From Kitasatospora terrestris (GTDB lineage Bacteria; Actinomycetota; Actinomycetes; Streptomycetales; Streptomycetaceae), in the NCBI RefSeq assembly GCF_039542905.1, contig NZ_BAABIS010000001.1, positions 4,960,001 to 5,024,000 on the forward strand: DNA of 64,000 nt, read 5' to 3'. Each line of letters starts with the position of its first letter. The first letter of the stretch is position 1. Shown one piece after another: positions 7,347-17,293 of the stretch. A program made the translations under genes and the position numbers. The notes under the pieces are model-generated. The model saw nothing but the letters and a program-made list of their open reading frames with translations. It was not told the DNA's origin and ran no database searches.

Positions 7347-10319
7347 CTACGGCGCGGGGGGAGCGGTGGGCTCGGTGTGCTGATCGGAGATGAGGCTCTG
7401 CACGGGGAGGGCCTCGGGCACACCGAGCCGGGTGAAGACCGCGTGCGCCTCGCTCAGGCACGCCAGGCCGCGGGCCGGCTGCCCGAGCGCCAGCAGCGCC
7501 TCGCCGAGCGCCGCGTTGGCCAGCCCCTGGCAGTAGGCCGCGTCGATCTCCTGGGCGATGGACAGCGACTCCTCGGCGGCCTCCGCCGCCTGCGGGTGCT
7601 GGCCCTCGTCCAGCAGGCAGGCTGCCAGCCGGGCCAGCGCGTAGCCCTCCCAGAACCTCAACTGCTGCGACTGGAACAGTCCGTGCGCCTCGCGCAGCGC
7701 GCGCGCCGCCTCCGCCGTCGAACCGGTGGCTCTCAGCACCACGCCCAGCTGGTACAGGGTGTCCGCCAGGCACGGCGTGTTGCCGGCGGTCCGGGCCACC
7801 GCCACGGCGGCCCGCGCCGACTCCACCGCCTCCGCGTGCCGGCCCAGCCCGACGTACGCCCGGGCCATGTTGCCCAGCAGCCGGGCCTCGCCGATGGAGG
7901 CGCCCAGCGCCCGGCTGATCTCGTGCGCCTGCTGGTAGAACGGCAGCGCCTCGTCGGTCCGGCCGGCCAGGTCCAGGACGACGGCCAGCTCGTTGGCGAC
8001 CGACGCCCGCAGGTGGGTGAGGTCGTCCGGTGCCTGGAGGCCGAGGCTCTGTCGCAGCGAGGCCTCCGCCTCGGTGAGCTCGCCGGTCATCTGCTGGACG
8101 TGGCCCAGCGCGTACCGGATCCGGGCCAGCGCGTCGGTGTCGCGCTGCGTCTGGGCGCCGGAGGCCGCGGTGCGCAGGGCGTTGCCGATCCGCGGGCTCA
8201 GCGTCGGGTCCTCGACCAGCGCGCGCAGCACCAGCACCACGTCGACCCCCGGCCGCAGCAGGGCCGGCGGGCCGTCGACGGCCCGCTCCACCGCGCTGAG
8301 CAGGAGCGCGAGTTCGGACCGCAGCCAGTCCCGGGCGGAGGTGCTGTCCGCGAGCCGCAGACCCGCGGTGGTCGAGTCGTGCAGCAGCTCGCTCAGCTCG
8401 TCGTCCGGTTCGAGCACCCGGGCGGCGTTCTGCAAGGTGGCGAGCAGCAGGTCGAGCAGCCGCAGCAGGGCGGCCTGCTGTTCGGCGGTGTCCCCGAGGC
8501 GCTCGTTCTGCCGCTGCGCGTACAGCCGCAGCAGGTCGTGGTAGCGGTAACGGCCCGGGGTGAAGCACTCCAGCATGTTGGCCTCGACCAGCGCCTCGGC
8601 CAGGTCCTCGGCCGCGCGTTCCTCGGTGCCGAGCAACGCGGCGACGGCCGACAGCGGCAGGTCGGGCGAGTCGACGACGGAGAGCAGGCGGAACGCCCGA
8701 GCCTCCTCCGGCTGCAGCTGGCCGTAGCCGAGACCGATGGTGGTCTCCACGGCCAGATTGCCGAGCTGGAGTTCTTGGAGCCGGTTCCGCTGGTCCGCTA
8801 ACCGCCGCGCGAGGTCCGAGACGCTCCAGCGCGGCCGGCTGGCGAGGCGTGCGGCGGCGATCCGGACGGCGAGCGGGAGGAAGCCGCACGCGGTGACCAC
8901 GGCCAGCGCGGCCTCCGGTTCGGCGGCCACCCGTTCGATCCCGACGATGGCCGAGAACAGTGCCAGCGCCTCGTCCGGGGTGAGCTCCTCGATGTCGATC
9001 AGGTGCGCGCCGGGGATCTCCGCCAGCCGGGAGCGGCTGGTGACCATCACGGCGTTGCCGGAGACCCCGGGGATCAGCGGCAGCAGTTGCCGGGCGTCCC
9101 TGGCGTTGTCGAGCAGGATCAGCATCCGCTTGTCGGCCAGCAGCGAGCGGTACAGCGCAGCGCGCTGGTCGAGCGAGTCGGGGGTGTCCGTCACGCCGAG
9201 CGCGTGCAGGAAGTCACCTAGCACCACGGCCGGTTCGGCGGGCGACTCGCCCGCGCCGCGCAGGTCCACGTACAGCTGGCCGTCCGGGAAGTCCGGGCGC
9301 AGACCGTGGGCGACGTGCACCGCCAGGGTGGTCTTGCCGACGCCGCCGATGCCGGCCAGCGAGGTGACCACCACGGCCTGCCCGGAGCCGGCTCGCAGGA
9401 CGTCCCGCAGCTCATGAACGATCTTGGATCGCCCGCTGAAGTCGGATACGTCCGCCGGCAGTTGGGCGGGCGGCACGAAAGCGGCCGACTCCTCGACCTC
9501 GCCGCGCGGCGCGGCCGCCGCGGTCGGCATCAGCGTCGGGTCGCCGGCCAGGATCCGGGCGTGCATCGCGGCCAGCCCGCTGCCGGGCTCGACCCCGAGC
9601 TCCTCGATCAGCAGCTTGCGGGTGTCCGCGTAGACACCCAGCGACTCGGCCTGTCGGCCGCAGCGGTACAGCGCCAGCATCAGCAGCTCGCGCAGCCGCT
9701 CGCGCAGCGGCTGCGCGGCGCACAGCGCGCTCAGCTCGGAGACCACCTCGGCATGCAGGCCGATCTCCAGTGCCACGGCGCAGCGCTCCTCGGCGACCGC
9801 GATCTGACGCTCGGCCAGCCGGTTGCGCTGCGCCTCCGCGTACGGGCCGGGCACCCCGGGCAGCGGTTTGCCGCGCCACAGTGCCAGGGCGGAGAGCAGG
9901 AGGTCGTGCGAACCGCGGTAGTCGCCCGCCGACTTGGCGTCGGCGGCCTCGGCGACCTGCCGCTCGAAGCTGGCGAGGTCCAGCGACTGCGCCGGGATCC
10001 GCAGCGCGTACCCGTCGGAGACCGAGACCAGGATCTCGGCCGGCTTGCGGGTCTCGCGGTTCGGTTCGATGACGGTGCGCAGGCGGGAGACGTACGTGCG
10101 CAGTGCGGCCAGTGCCTGCGGCGGGGTGCGCTCGCCCCAGATGCCGTCGACCAGGTCGTCGGTGGTGACCGGGCGGCCGTGGCTGAGCAGCAGTGCGGTC
10201 AGCACGGCCTGTTGCTGCGGCGAGCCGAGGGCCAGTGCCCTTTCGCCGTGCCAGGCCTGCACCGGGCCGAGCACCTGGAACCGCAGTGCGTCGGTGGACG
10301 GTGTCCCCTGATGCTCCAT
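7347..10319 (-). CDS. AfsR/SARP-family transcriptional regulator with NB-ARC and TPR domains
   Basis: This 990-aa protein has the full architecture and length of AfsR (about 993 aa), a pleiotropic activator of antibiotic production in Streptomyces. An OmpR-like winged helix spans about 12-110 and the BTAD domain about 115-260. An NB-ARC ATPase follows, with Walker A G323-I-G-G-V-G-K-T330 and Walker B I401-L-L-D404. Helical tetratricopeptide repeats fill about 690-980. AfsR-type proteins are activated by ATP hydrolysis or Ser/Thr phosphorylation and bind 11-bp direct repeats at -35 regions. No AfsK-like kinase gene is in the window. The ATG start has a GGGGAGGAC ribosome-binding site. A divergent small gene with matching repeats in its promoter lies 190 bp upstream. 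Confidence 0.88.
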   Translation of the reverse strand: MEHQGTPSTDALRFQVLGPVQAWHGERALALGSPQQQAVLTALLLSHGRPVTTDDLVDGIWGERTPPQALAALRTYVSRLRTVIEPNRETRKPAEILVSVSDGYALRIPAQSLDLASFERQVAEAADAKSAGDYRGSHDLLLSALALWRGKPLPGVPGPYAEAQRNRLAERQIAVAEERCAVALEIGLHAEVVSELSALCAAQPLRERLRELLMLALYRCGRQAESLGVYADTRKLLIEELGVEPGSGLAAMHARILAGDPTLMPTAAAAPRGEVEESAAFVPPAQLPADVSDFSGRSKIVHELRDVLRAGSGQAVVVTSLAGIGGVGKTTLAVHVAHGLRPDFPDGQLYVDLRGAGESPAEPAVVLGDFLHALGVTDTPDSLDQRAALYRSLLADKRMLILLDNARDARQLLPLIPGVSGNAVMVTSRSRLAEIPGAHLIDIEELTPDEALALFSAIVGIERVAAEPEAALAVVTACGFLPLAVRIAAARLASRPRWSVSDLARRLADQRNRLQELQLGNLAVETTIGLGYGQLQPEEARAFRLLSVVDSPDLPLSAVAALLGTEERAAEDLAEALVEANMLECFTPGRYRYHDLLRLYAQRQNERLGDTAEQQAALLRLLDLLLATLQNAARVLEPDDELSELLHDSTTAGLRLADSTSARDWLRSELALLLSAVERAVDGPPALLRPGVDVVLVLRALVEDPTLSPRIGNALRTAASGAQTQRDTDALARIRYALGHVQQMTGELTEAEASLRQSLGLQAPDDLTHLRASVANELAVVLDLAGRTDEALPFYQQAHEISRALGASIGEARLLGNMARAYVGLGRHAEAVESARAAVAVARTAGNTPCLADTLYQLGVVLRATGSTAEAARALREAHGLFQSQQLRFWEGYALARLAACLLDEGQHPQAAEAAEESLSIAQEIDAAYCQGLANAALGEALLALGQPARGLACLSEAHAVFTRLGVPEALPVQSLISDQHTEPTAPPAP

Positions 10320-10410
10320 GTCCTCCCCCGATGTGATGGCTGGTCCGCCCGTGAAGTGTCCAGCCTATGAGACCGCGCGCAAACATCCACGAACAGGAAA
10401 GGGCGTGGAT

Positions 10411-10441
10411 CGTTTATAGGACATTTAACGGTCCCTACGAT
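10411..10441 (+). promoter_or_regulatory. Candidate SARP-box promoter of the small divergent gene
   Basis: Two TTTA-based repeats begin at 10413 and 10424, exactly 11 bp apart (TTTATAGGACA / TTTAACGGTCC). A TACGAT -10 hexamer follows at 10436-10441. Direct repeats at 11-bp spacing in place of a -35 box are the known geometry of SARP-activated promoters such as afsS. No other -35 is visible. The regulator encoded across the divergent gap is the obvious candidate activator. Confidence 0.5.
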
Positions 10442-10509
10442 ACTGTCCGGGCGCCCAGGAGGATCCTTCCGGGCCGTTCGATCTGATGACCCGAAAGGCG
10501 GCCCAAGCC

Positions 10510-10710
10510 ATGGCCGACGAGACCACCACCCCGGTTGCTGCCGAGACCGTGCCCACCGAGCACAGCGCGACCCCGGTCGACCCGAACGCGATCGAGCAGG
10601 CGCTCGAACTGCTGGCCGCCGACCCCGAGCCGACCGTCGAGCCGGCCACCGAGGAGCCCAAGAACGACGAGGTCTTCGAGCCGCTCGGCAACATCACCAG
10701 CCGCCCGTGA
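10510..10710 (+). CDS. Small acidic protein, candidate AfsS-like SARP target
   Basis: This 66-residue acidic protein is rich in Thr, Glu, Ala and Pro and has no signal peptide or membrane segment. The ATG at 10510 is preceded by AAAGGCGG at a good distance. An in-frame ATG at 10486 would add eight residues but has its AGGAGG too far away. It lies divergent to an AfsR-type regulator, has AfsR-like repeats in its promoter and ends in a strong terminator. In S. coelicolor the AfsR target afsS encodes a 63-aa protein with short T-x-D-N-H-type repeats. The G-N-I-T-S-R-P tail here is only a weak echo of that, so the homology is a guess from size and context. Confidence 0.55.
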   Translation: MADETTTPVAAETVPTEHSATPVDPNAIEQALELLAADPEPTVEPATEEPKNDEVFEPLGNITSRP

Positions 10711-10720
10711 CCCGACGCAC

Positions 10721-10754
10721 CGAATGCCCCGGTCCGCACGGACCGGGGCATTCG
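10721..10754. terminator. Bidirectional intrinsic terminator
   Basis: A 16-bp perfect inverted repeat (10721-10736 with 10739-10754) lies 10 bp past the small SARP-linked gene and 14 bp past the fumarase stop codon. It serves both convergent genes. Confidence 0.8.
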
Positions 10755-10767
10755 TCGTTCGCGGGGC

Positions 10768-12435
<1,668 letters not shown>

Positions 12436-12596
12436 GGGGGAGATCCTCAGTTCTGTCAGCTGCGTCGACGAAGCACCCTCCAGGGTAGGTGCACCCGGTC
12501 GGTGCCCGGCGGCCAGGTGGGCCTGCGTGACAGGGGTCACGCCCAATCCGCCGAACTGCCGTTCGGTGCCGGGTGGGCCTGGATAGGCTGTGTGAC

Positions 12597-13319
12597 GTGG
12601 ACAACGCTGCAGCCCAGGACGGCCCGGGCACCGAGGGCCGCGAGCCCGTACCGATGAACAAGGCCGTGACCCGGCCCGAGTCCGCCCCCGTCGCCGAGGC
12701 GGACCTGCGCTGCTCCGACGCCGACCGCGAGCGGGTCGCCGAACTGCTCCGGGACGCCTACGCCGAGGGCCGGCTGACCGTCGACGAGCACGCCGAGCGG
12801 ATCGAGGCGGCCTACGGCGCCAAGACCTTCGGCGATCTCGTCCCGCTCACCCGCGACCTGCCGGTGGCCGGCGGGACCCCGCGCCCGTCGATGGAGAAGC
12901 CGCCGCTCGGCGGGAGCACCCAGCTGCCCCCGGCCCGCACCGAGTCCCCGTCCATGGTCGCGGTGTTCGGCGGCGCCACCCGCAAGGGCCGCTGGCGGGT
13001 CGGCTCGCACCTGCGCGCGATCGCCGTCTTCGGCGGGGTGGACATCGACCTCACCGACGCCGTCTTCGAGTCGCCCGAGGTGGTGATCGAGGTGGCCGCG
13101 GTCTTCGGCGGCGTGGACATCAAGGTGCCGGAGAACGTCTCGCTGCACGGCAGCGGCGTCGGCATCTTCGGCGGCTTCGACGTCAAGGAGCAGACCTCGC
13201 CGGACCCGTACGCGCCGGTGGTGCGGATCAAGGGCGGCGCGGTGTTCGGCGGCTGCAGCGCGCGGCCGCGCCGGGGCAAGAAGCTCAAGGAGTGGGTGCG
13301 CAAGCAGCTCGACGGCTGA
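12597..13319 (+). CDS. DUF1707 and LiaF-like domain protein, leaderless
   Basis: The protein is about 240 aa. Residues about 30-85 are a DUF1707 domain: R-C-S-D-A-D-R-E-R-V-A-E-x-L and the downstream G-R-L-T-V-D-E-H-x-E-R. The C-terminal half holds repeated V-F-G-G strands of the cell-wall-active-antibiotic-response (LiaF/DUF2154) fold. No transmembrane segment is visible, so it is probably cytoplasmic or peripheral. A TAGGCT -10 (12584-12589) ends 7 bp before the GTG at 12597, with no ribosome-binding site, so the transcript should be leaderless. In-frame starts at 12573 (GTG) and 12654 (ATG) are possible alternatives. The precise role is unknown; LiaF-like domains modulate envelope-stress signalling. 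Confidence 0.8.
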   Translation: MDNAAAQDGPGTEGREPVPMNKAVTRPESAPVAEADLRCSDADRERVAELLRDAYAEGRLTVDEHAERIEAAYGAKTFGDLVPLTRDLPVAGGTPRPSMEKPPLGGSTQLPPARTESPSMVAVFGGATRKGRWRVGSHLRAIAVFGGVDIDLTDAVFESPEVVIEVAAVFGGVDIKVPENVSLHGSGVGIFGGFDVKEQTSPDPYAPVVRIKGGAVFGGCSARPRRGKKLKEWVRKQLDG

Positions 13320-13375
13320 CGGCGCCGGTCGGCGGCCGGGCGGCGGAATCCTGCGCTCCGTCAATTCCCGCGCGG

Positions 13376-13398
13376 GCACTCGGCGTTGCGTCGAGTGC
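13376..13398. promoter_or_regulatory. Inverted repeat upstream of the whiB-like gene
   Basis: GCACTCG (13376-13382) and CGAGTGC (13392-13398) form a perfect 7-bp dyad with a 9-bp spacer in the 190-bp leader region of the WhiB-family gene. It is a candidate operator for that gene. No known consensus was matched. Confidence 0.35.
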
Positions 13399-13512
13399 AC
13401 TGCGTAGTCGGTTGCGTGCGGTGTGCATGAATCGGGATACCGCGGGGTAGTTCCCCTCGCACACTTCCCCGTGCCATGCCAAGCCATGTCCCTGGTCAGT
13501 CAGGAGTACGCC

Positions 13513-13863
13513 GTGCTGCATCCCATCGAGTCCAGCACCCCCCGCGCCGCCGCGGTGGAGGACGACCCCTGGCACACCGGTGCGGCCTGCCGCAGCGACG
13601 AGGCGGGGCTGTTCTTCGCCCCCTCCAAGGAGCCGACGGCGGCCCGGCTGGCCCGGGAGGAGCAGGCGAAGCGGGTCTGCGCGCGCTGCCCGGTGCTGCT
13701 GGAGTGCCGCGAGCACGCGCTCGCGCAGCCGGAGCCGTACGGCGTCTGGGGCGGTCTCACCGCGGCCGAGCGCAGGGTCGTCCTCACCCGCCGCCGGCGC
13801 CGCGACCTCGAACTCCGGGACTCCCGCCGGCTCGCCGCCGAGCCCCGCCGGATAGCCGGCTGA
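13513..13863 (+). CDS. WhiB-family iron-sulfur transcription factor
   Basis: This 116-aa WhiB-like protein belongs to a family that binds sigma factor region 4 and a [4Fe-4S] cluster to control development, redox or antibiotic responses. The four cluster cysteines are C26, C56, C59 and C65 (C-x29-C-x2-C-x5-C), followed by the family turn G77-V-W-G-G81 and a basic C-terminal helix of Arg residues for DNA contact. It resembles the WhiD/WhiB3 subgroup. By position next to glpX it may correspond to S. coelicolor wblI (recalled, not checked). The GTG at 13513 has AGGAG 6 nt upstream. The frame is open further left, but upstream starts lack ribosome-binding sites. Confidence 0.9.
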   Translation: MLHPIESSTPRAAAVEDDPWHTGAACRSDEAGLFFAPSKEPTAARLAREEQAKRVCARCPVLLECREHALAQPEPYGVWGGLTAAERRVVLTRRRRRDLELRDSRRLAAEPRRIAG

Positions 13864-13897
13864 GGGGCGCGGGGCGGGCCGTGGCGGGGGGCCGGGG

Positions 13898-14938
13898 CTA
13901 GTTCGCCCGGTCGAAGTCGATCGCGCTGTACGCCCGCAGCTTCGACAGCCGGTGGGTGGCGTGGACCTCGCGGATCGTGCCGCTCTTGGAGCGCATCACC
14001 AGGGAGCTGGTGGTGGCGGTCTCCTGGCGGTAGTGCACGCCGCGGAGCAGCTCGCCGTCGGTGATGCCGGTGGCCACGAAGAACACGTTCTCGCCGCTGA
14101 CCAGGTCGTTGGTGGTCAGGACGCGGTCCAGGTCGTGCCCGGCGTCCAGCGCCTTCTGCCGCTCGGCCTCGTCCTTCGGCCACAGCCGGCCCTGGATCAC
14201 GCCGCCCATGCATTTCATGGCGCAGGCCGCGATGATGCCCTCGGGGGTGCCGCCGACGCCCATCAGCAGGTCGACGCCGGTGCCCTCGCGGGCCGCCATG
14301 ATGGCGCCGGCCACGTCGCCGTCGGAGATGTACTTGATGCGCGCGCCGGCCTCGCGGATCTCCCGGACCAGGCCCTCGTGGCGCGGGCGGTCCAGCACCA
14401 CCACGGTGACGTCCTCGACGGCGATGCCCTTGGCCTTGGCGACCCGGCGGATGTTGACCGCGGTCGGGGCGGTGATGTCGACGAAGTCGGCCGCCTCCGG
14501 GCCGGTCACCAGCTTGTCCATGTAGAACACCGCGCTGGGGTCGAACATGGTGCCGCGGTCGGCCACCGCGAGCACGGCGACGGCGTTGTGCATGCCCTTG
14601 GCGGTCAGCGTGGTGCCGTCCACCGGGTCCACCGCCACGTCGCACTCCGCGCCGGTGCCGTCGCCGACCCGCTCGCCGTTGTAGAGCATCGGCGCTTCGT
14701 CCTTCTCGCCCTCGCCGATGACGACCACGCCGTTCATCGAGACGGTCGAGACCAGGGTGCGCATGGCCTTCACGGCCGCGCCGTCGGCGCCGTTCTTGTC
14801 GCCGCGGCCGACCCAGCGGCCCGCCGCCATCGCGGCGGCCTCGGTGACGCGGACCAGTTCGAGGGCGAGGTTGCGGTCCGGGGCCTCCGGAGCGACCTCG
14901 AGGGAGCTGGGGAGGTTGTGCGGGTACTGCGCGGTCAT
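13898..14938 (-). CDS. glpX: Class II fructose-1,6-bisphosphatase GlpX
   Basis: This 346-aa enzyme hydrolyses fructose-1,6-bisphosphate in gluconeogenesis. The metal-binding motifs of the GlpX family are I74-G-E-G-E-K-D-E-A-P83 and D104-P-V-D-G-T-T110, both intact. G-V-G-G-T-P-E-G and M-G-G-x-I-Q-G-R-L-W-P further on are also typical. The ATG at 14938 has AGAGG 8 nt before it. In actinobacteria GlpX is the main gluconeogenic FBPase. The divergent neighbour encodes a DUF4245 protein, an association common in Streptomyces. Confidence 0.95.
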   Translation of the reverse strand: MTAQYPHNLPSSLEVAPEAPDRNLALELVRVTEAAAMAAGRWVGRGDKNGADGAAVKAMRTLVSTVSMNGVVVIGEGEKDEAPMLYNGERVGDGTGAECDVAVDPVDGTTLTAKGMHNAVAVLAVADRGTMFDPSAVFYMDKLVTGPEAADFVDITAPTAVNIRRVAKAKGIAVEDVTVVVLDRPRHEGLVREIREAGARIKYISDGDVAGAIMAAREGTGVDLLMGVGGTPEGIIAACAMKCMGGVIQGRLWPKDEAERQKALDAGHDLDRVLTTNDLVSGENVFFVATGITDGELLRGVHYRQETATTSSLVMRSKSGTIREVHATHRLSKLRAYSAIDFDRAN

Positions 14939-15121
14939 CGTCGTTACCTCTCTGTACGCGACGGCCTGTGAGCGCCCGACTACTGCCTGCGTCGAACGCC
15001 GTGGTGAGGGTGGTGCGATCGTATCCGCCCACCGGACGGGTGTCTGTGGCGCACCTCCCGGCCGGCCGGCCGCCGGGTCCCGGGCGCAGGGCCCCGGGTA
15101 AGCCCGCCTACCATGGGCCGG

Positions 15122-15646
15122 GTGGCAGGCAACAGCAGCAAGAGAGGCCGGCAGACCGTACGGGACATGATCCTGTCGATGCTGGCGGTAGGCGGCGTCG
15201 CGGCCGTGGGCTTCGTCTTCCTCCCGCACTCGGCGGGCGACGGCGTCCACACGGTCGACTACCGGAGCGCGCTCGCCTCGGCGAAGCGGGCCGCGCCGTT
15301 CCCGGTGCTCGGTCCGCAGGGGCTCTCCGACCAGTGGCGGGCGACGTCGGTCGAGTACCGCGCGGACAAGAACGGCCACGAGGTCTGGCACCTGGGCTTC
15401 GTCACCCCGTCCGGGCAGTACGCGGCCGTCGAGCAGAGCGCGGTCGACCGGGACGCGCTGCTCGCCGACAAGGTGCCCGGCTTCACCGCCGACGGCAGCT
15501 CCACGGTGGCCGGCCAGGAGTGGCCGCGCTTCAAGGGTGAGCGCTACCGCGGCCTGACCCACCCGGCCGGCACCACCGGCACCACGGTGGTCACCGGCAC
15601 CGCGACGTACGAGGAGCTGGCGCAGCTCGCCGAGGCGCTCAAGTAG
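15122..15646 (+). CDS. DUF4245 membrane-anchored protein, leaderless
   Basis: This protein of about 174 aa has one N-terminal membrane helix (around residues 16-34, ending in F-V-F-L-P-H) and an extracellular DUF4245 domain. The function of DUF4245 is unknown; in Streptomyces it is regularly found beside glpX. A TACCAT -10 (15109-15114) ends 7 bp before the GTG at 15122 and no Shine-Dalgarno is seen, which favours leaderless expression from that GTG. The ATG at 15113 overlaps the -10 box and is unlikely. A strong terminator follows the gene. Confidence 0.8.
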   Translation: MAGNSSKRGRQTVRDMILSMLAVGGVAAVGFVFLPHSAGDGVHTVDYRSALASAKRAAPFPVLGPQGLSDQWRATSVEYRADKNGHEVWHLGFVTPSGQYAAVEQSAVDRDALLADKVPGFTADGSSTVAGQEWPRFKGERYRGLTHPAGTTGTTVVTGTATYEELAQLAEALK

Positions 15647-15668
15647 CCCTCCCGGTCGCAGGACGCGA

Positions 15669-15698
15669 GAAGGGCCCCCGCCGGAGCGGGGGCCCTTC
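15669..15698. terminator. Bidirectional intrinsic terminator
   Basis: A perfect 13-bp stem (15669-15681 with 15686-15698) with a CGGA loop lies between the convergent DUF4245 and nitroreductase genes. Confidence 0.8.
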
Positions 15699-15713
15699 GC
15701 CGTCGCCGTCCGG

Positions 15714-16304
15714 TCAGACGGTGGTGACGACCTCGTCGTAGGCCAGGCGCGGGCCGCGCGGGAACCAGGCGTTCTCGCCGGGCTTGCCGATGTTCACCAC
15801 GGCGAGGACGGTGTGCTCGCCGTCGCCGAAGAACTCCTTGTCGATGCCCGCGGCGTCGTAACCGGCCATCGGGCCGGCGGCCAGGCCGGCGGCGCGGACG
15901 CCGATGATGAAGTAGCCGGCCTGCAGGGCGGCGTTCATCGCGGCCATCGGCTCACGGCCGGCGCGGTCGGAGAGCATGTCCTTGGCGCCCGGGAAGTGCG
16001 GGAACTGGGTCGGCAGCTCCTCGTGGAACTCGTTGTCCACGGCCAGGATGGCCACCAGCGGGGCGCTGGCGGTCTTCTCCTTGTTGCCGTCGCTCATCAG
16101 GTTGACCAGGCGCTCGCGGGCCTCCGGGGTGCGGACCAGCACCACGCGCAGCGGCTGGGCGTTCATGGCGGTCGGGCCGAACTTGACCAGGTCGTAGATC
16201 GCCTGGACCTGCTCGTCGGTGACGGGCTCGTCGGTGAACGTGTTGGCCGTGCGGGCCTCACGGAAGAGCAGGTCCTGAGCGGCGGCGTCGAGAGCCAGGG
16301 TCAT
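15714..16304 (-). CDS. Nitroreductase family protein, RutE/malonic semialdehyde reductase type
   Basis: This 196-aa FMN-dependent oxidoreductase is of the small nitroreductase fold. The N-terminal A-R-T-A-N-x-F motif, K-F-G-P-T-A-M-N-A-Q-P-L-R and the later G-A-K-D-M-L-S-D segment are typical of the RutE/YdfG-partner subfamily annotated as malonic semialdehyde reductase or 3-hydroxypropionic acid dehydrogenase. There are no other rut pathway genes nearby, so pyrimidine degradation is not implied. The physiological substrate is open. The ATG at 16304 has a GAGGTAGGA ribosome-binding site. The promoter must lie in the 118-bp gap to xseB. Confidence 0.85.
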   Translation of the reverse strand: MTLALDAAAQDLLFREARTANTFTDEPVTDEQVQAIYDLVKFGPTAMNAQPLRVVLVRTPEARERLVNLMSDGNKEKTASAPLVAILAVDNEFHEELPTQFPHFPGAKDMLSDRAGREPMAAMNAALQAGYFIIGVRAAGLAAGPMAGYDAAGIDKEFFGDGEHTVLAVVNIGKPGENAWFPRGPRLAYDEVVTTV

Positions 16305-16422
16305 GATGTCCTACCTCATGCTGAATTCGGATGGCGGCATTGGTGCCGCACACCCGCTTCCAACAGTGGGTGAACGTTAAACCATTCCGTGCGGACAAGT
16401 GATACGCATCACAGCCACTCCG

Positions 16423-16689
16423 TCACGGCCGGGCCTGCGGGTCGCCGTCCGCCCCCTCCGCCGCCAGCGCTGCGTCCAGCCGGGCCCGGGCGCCGTCCAG
16501 CCAGCGCTGGCACACCTTCGCCAGCCGCTCGCCGCGCTCCCAGAGCGCCAGCGACTCCTCCAGCGAGGTACCGCCGGTCTCCAACCGCCGCACCACCTCC
16601 AGCAGTTCGTCCCGCGCCTGCTCGTAGCCGAGCGCGTCGTCCGCCCCCGGCGCCGTACCGGTGACCTCGCCGTTGCCCTGATCAGCCAT
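16423..16689 (-). CDS. xseB: Exodeoxyribonuclease VII small subunit
   Basis: The 88-aa small subunit XseB joins XseA to form exonuclease VII, which degrades single-stranded DNA. The two-helix core Y-E-Q-A-R-D-E-L-L-E-V-V-R-R-L-E-x-G plus S-L-E-E-S-L-x-L-W-E-R-G-E is diagnostic. The C-terminal tail is variable, as usual. A longer open frame to 17247 is only the shadow of the acetyltransferase on the other strand. xseA, normally immediately upstream, is 1.6 kb away beyond three unrelated genes, so xseB must have its own promoter here. Confidence 0.92.
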   Translation of the reverse strand: MADQGNGEVTGTAPGADDALGYEQARDELLEVVRRLETGGTSLEESLALWERGERLAKVCQRWLDGARARLDAALAAEGADGDPQARP

Positions 16690-16761
16690 GGCGCCCAGCG
16701 TAGGGCCTGTCGCCGACAAAACCCGCTGCGCCCGGCACGGGCCGCGCCTATCCTGCGCGCC

Positions 16762-17286
16762 ATGACCCCCGAACGCCCCGTTCCGGCCCGCGCCGCGGTG
16801 CCGCGCCCGACCCCGGTGCGCCCCGCCCGGCCCGCCGACGCGCCCGAGCTGGTCCGCCTGCGCGGCCTGATGTTCGCCGCGATGACCGGCGCCGAGGACC
16901 ACGGCCCCTGGCGGGCCACCGCCGAGGCGGAGCTCCGGGCCCGGCTGGCCGAGCCCGTGCGGACCCTGGCCGCGTTCGTGGTGGACGACCCCGCCGACCC
17001 GGGCCGGCTGGCGTCCTGCGCGGTCGGCACCCTGGAGCGCCGACTGCCCGCGCCCGGCCACCCGGACGGGCTCTTCGGCTTCGTCTTCAACATCTGCACC
17101 GACCCCGGGCAGCGCTCGCGCGGCTACGCCCGCGCCTGCACCGAGGCCCTGCTCGCCTGGTTCGACGCCCACCGGGCCACCAGGATCGACCTGCACGCCA
17201 GCGACGGCGGCGAGGCGCTCTACCGCAGCCTCGGCTTCCACGAGCACTCCACGGCGCTCTCCCGCACCCGGCCGCTCGAGGGCTGA
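16762..17286 (+). CDS. GNAT family N-acetyltransferase, leaderless
   Basis: This 174-aa protein has the GNAT fold. The acetyl-CoA loop is N-I-C-T-D-P-G-Q-R-S-R-G-Y-A-R-A (Q/R-x-x-G-x-G/A type), and the C-terminal L-H-A-S-D-G-G-E-A-L-Y-R-S-L-G-F-x-E is the usual last strand-helix unit. The acyl acceptor is unknown. A TATCCT -10 (16749-16754) ends 7 bp before the ATG, so the mRNA is probably leaderless. The gene lies divergent to xseB, within the segment that separates xseB from xseA. Confidence 0.85.
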   Translation: MTPERPVPARAAVPRPTPVRPARPADAPELVRLRGLMFAAMTGAEDHGPWRATAEAELRARLAEPVRTLAAFVVDDPADPGRLASCAVGTLERRLPAPGHPDGLFGFVFNICTDPGQRSRGYARACTEALLAWFDAHRATRIDLHASDGGEALYRSLGFHEHSTALSRTRPLEG

Positions 17287-17293
17287 CGCCGGG

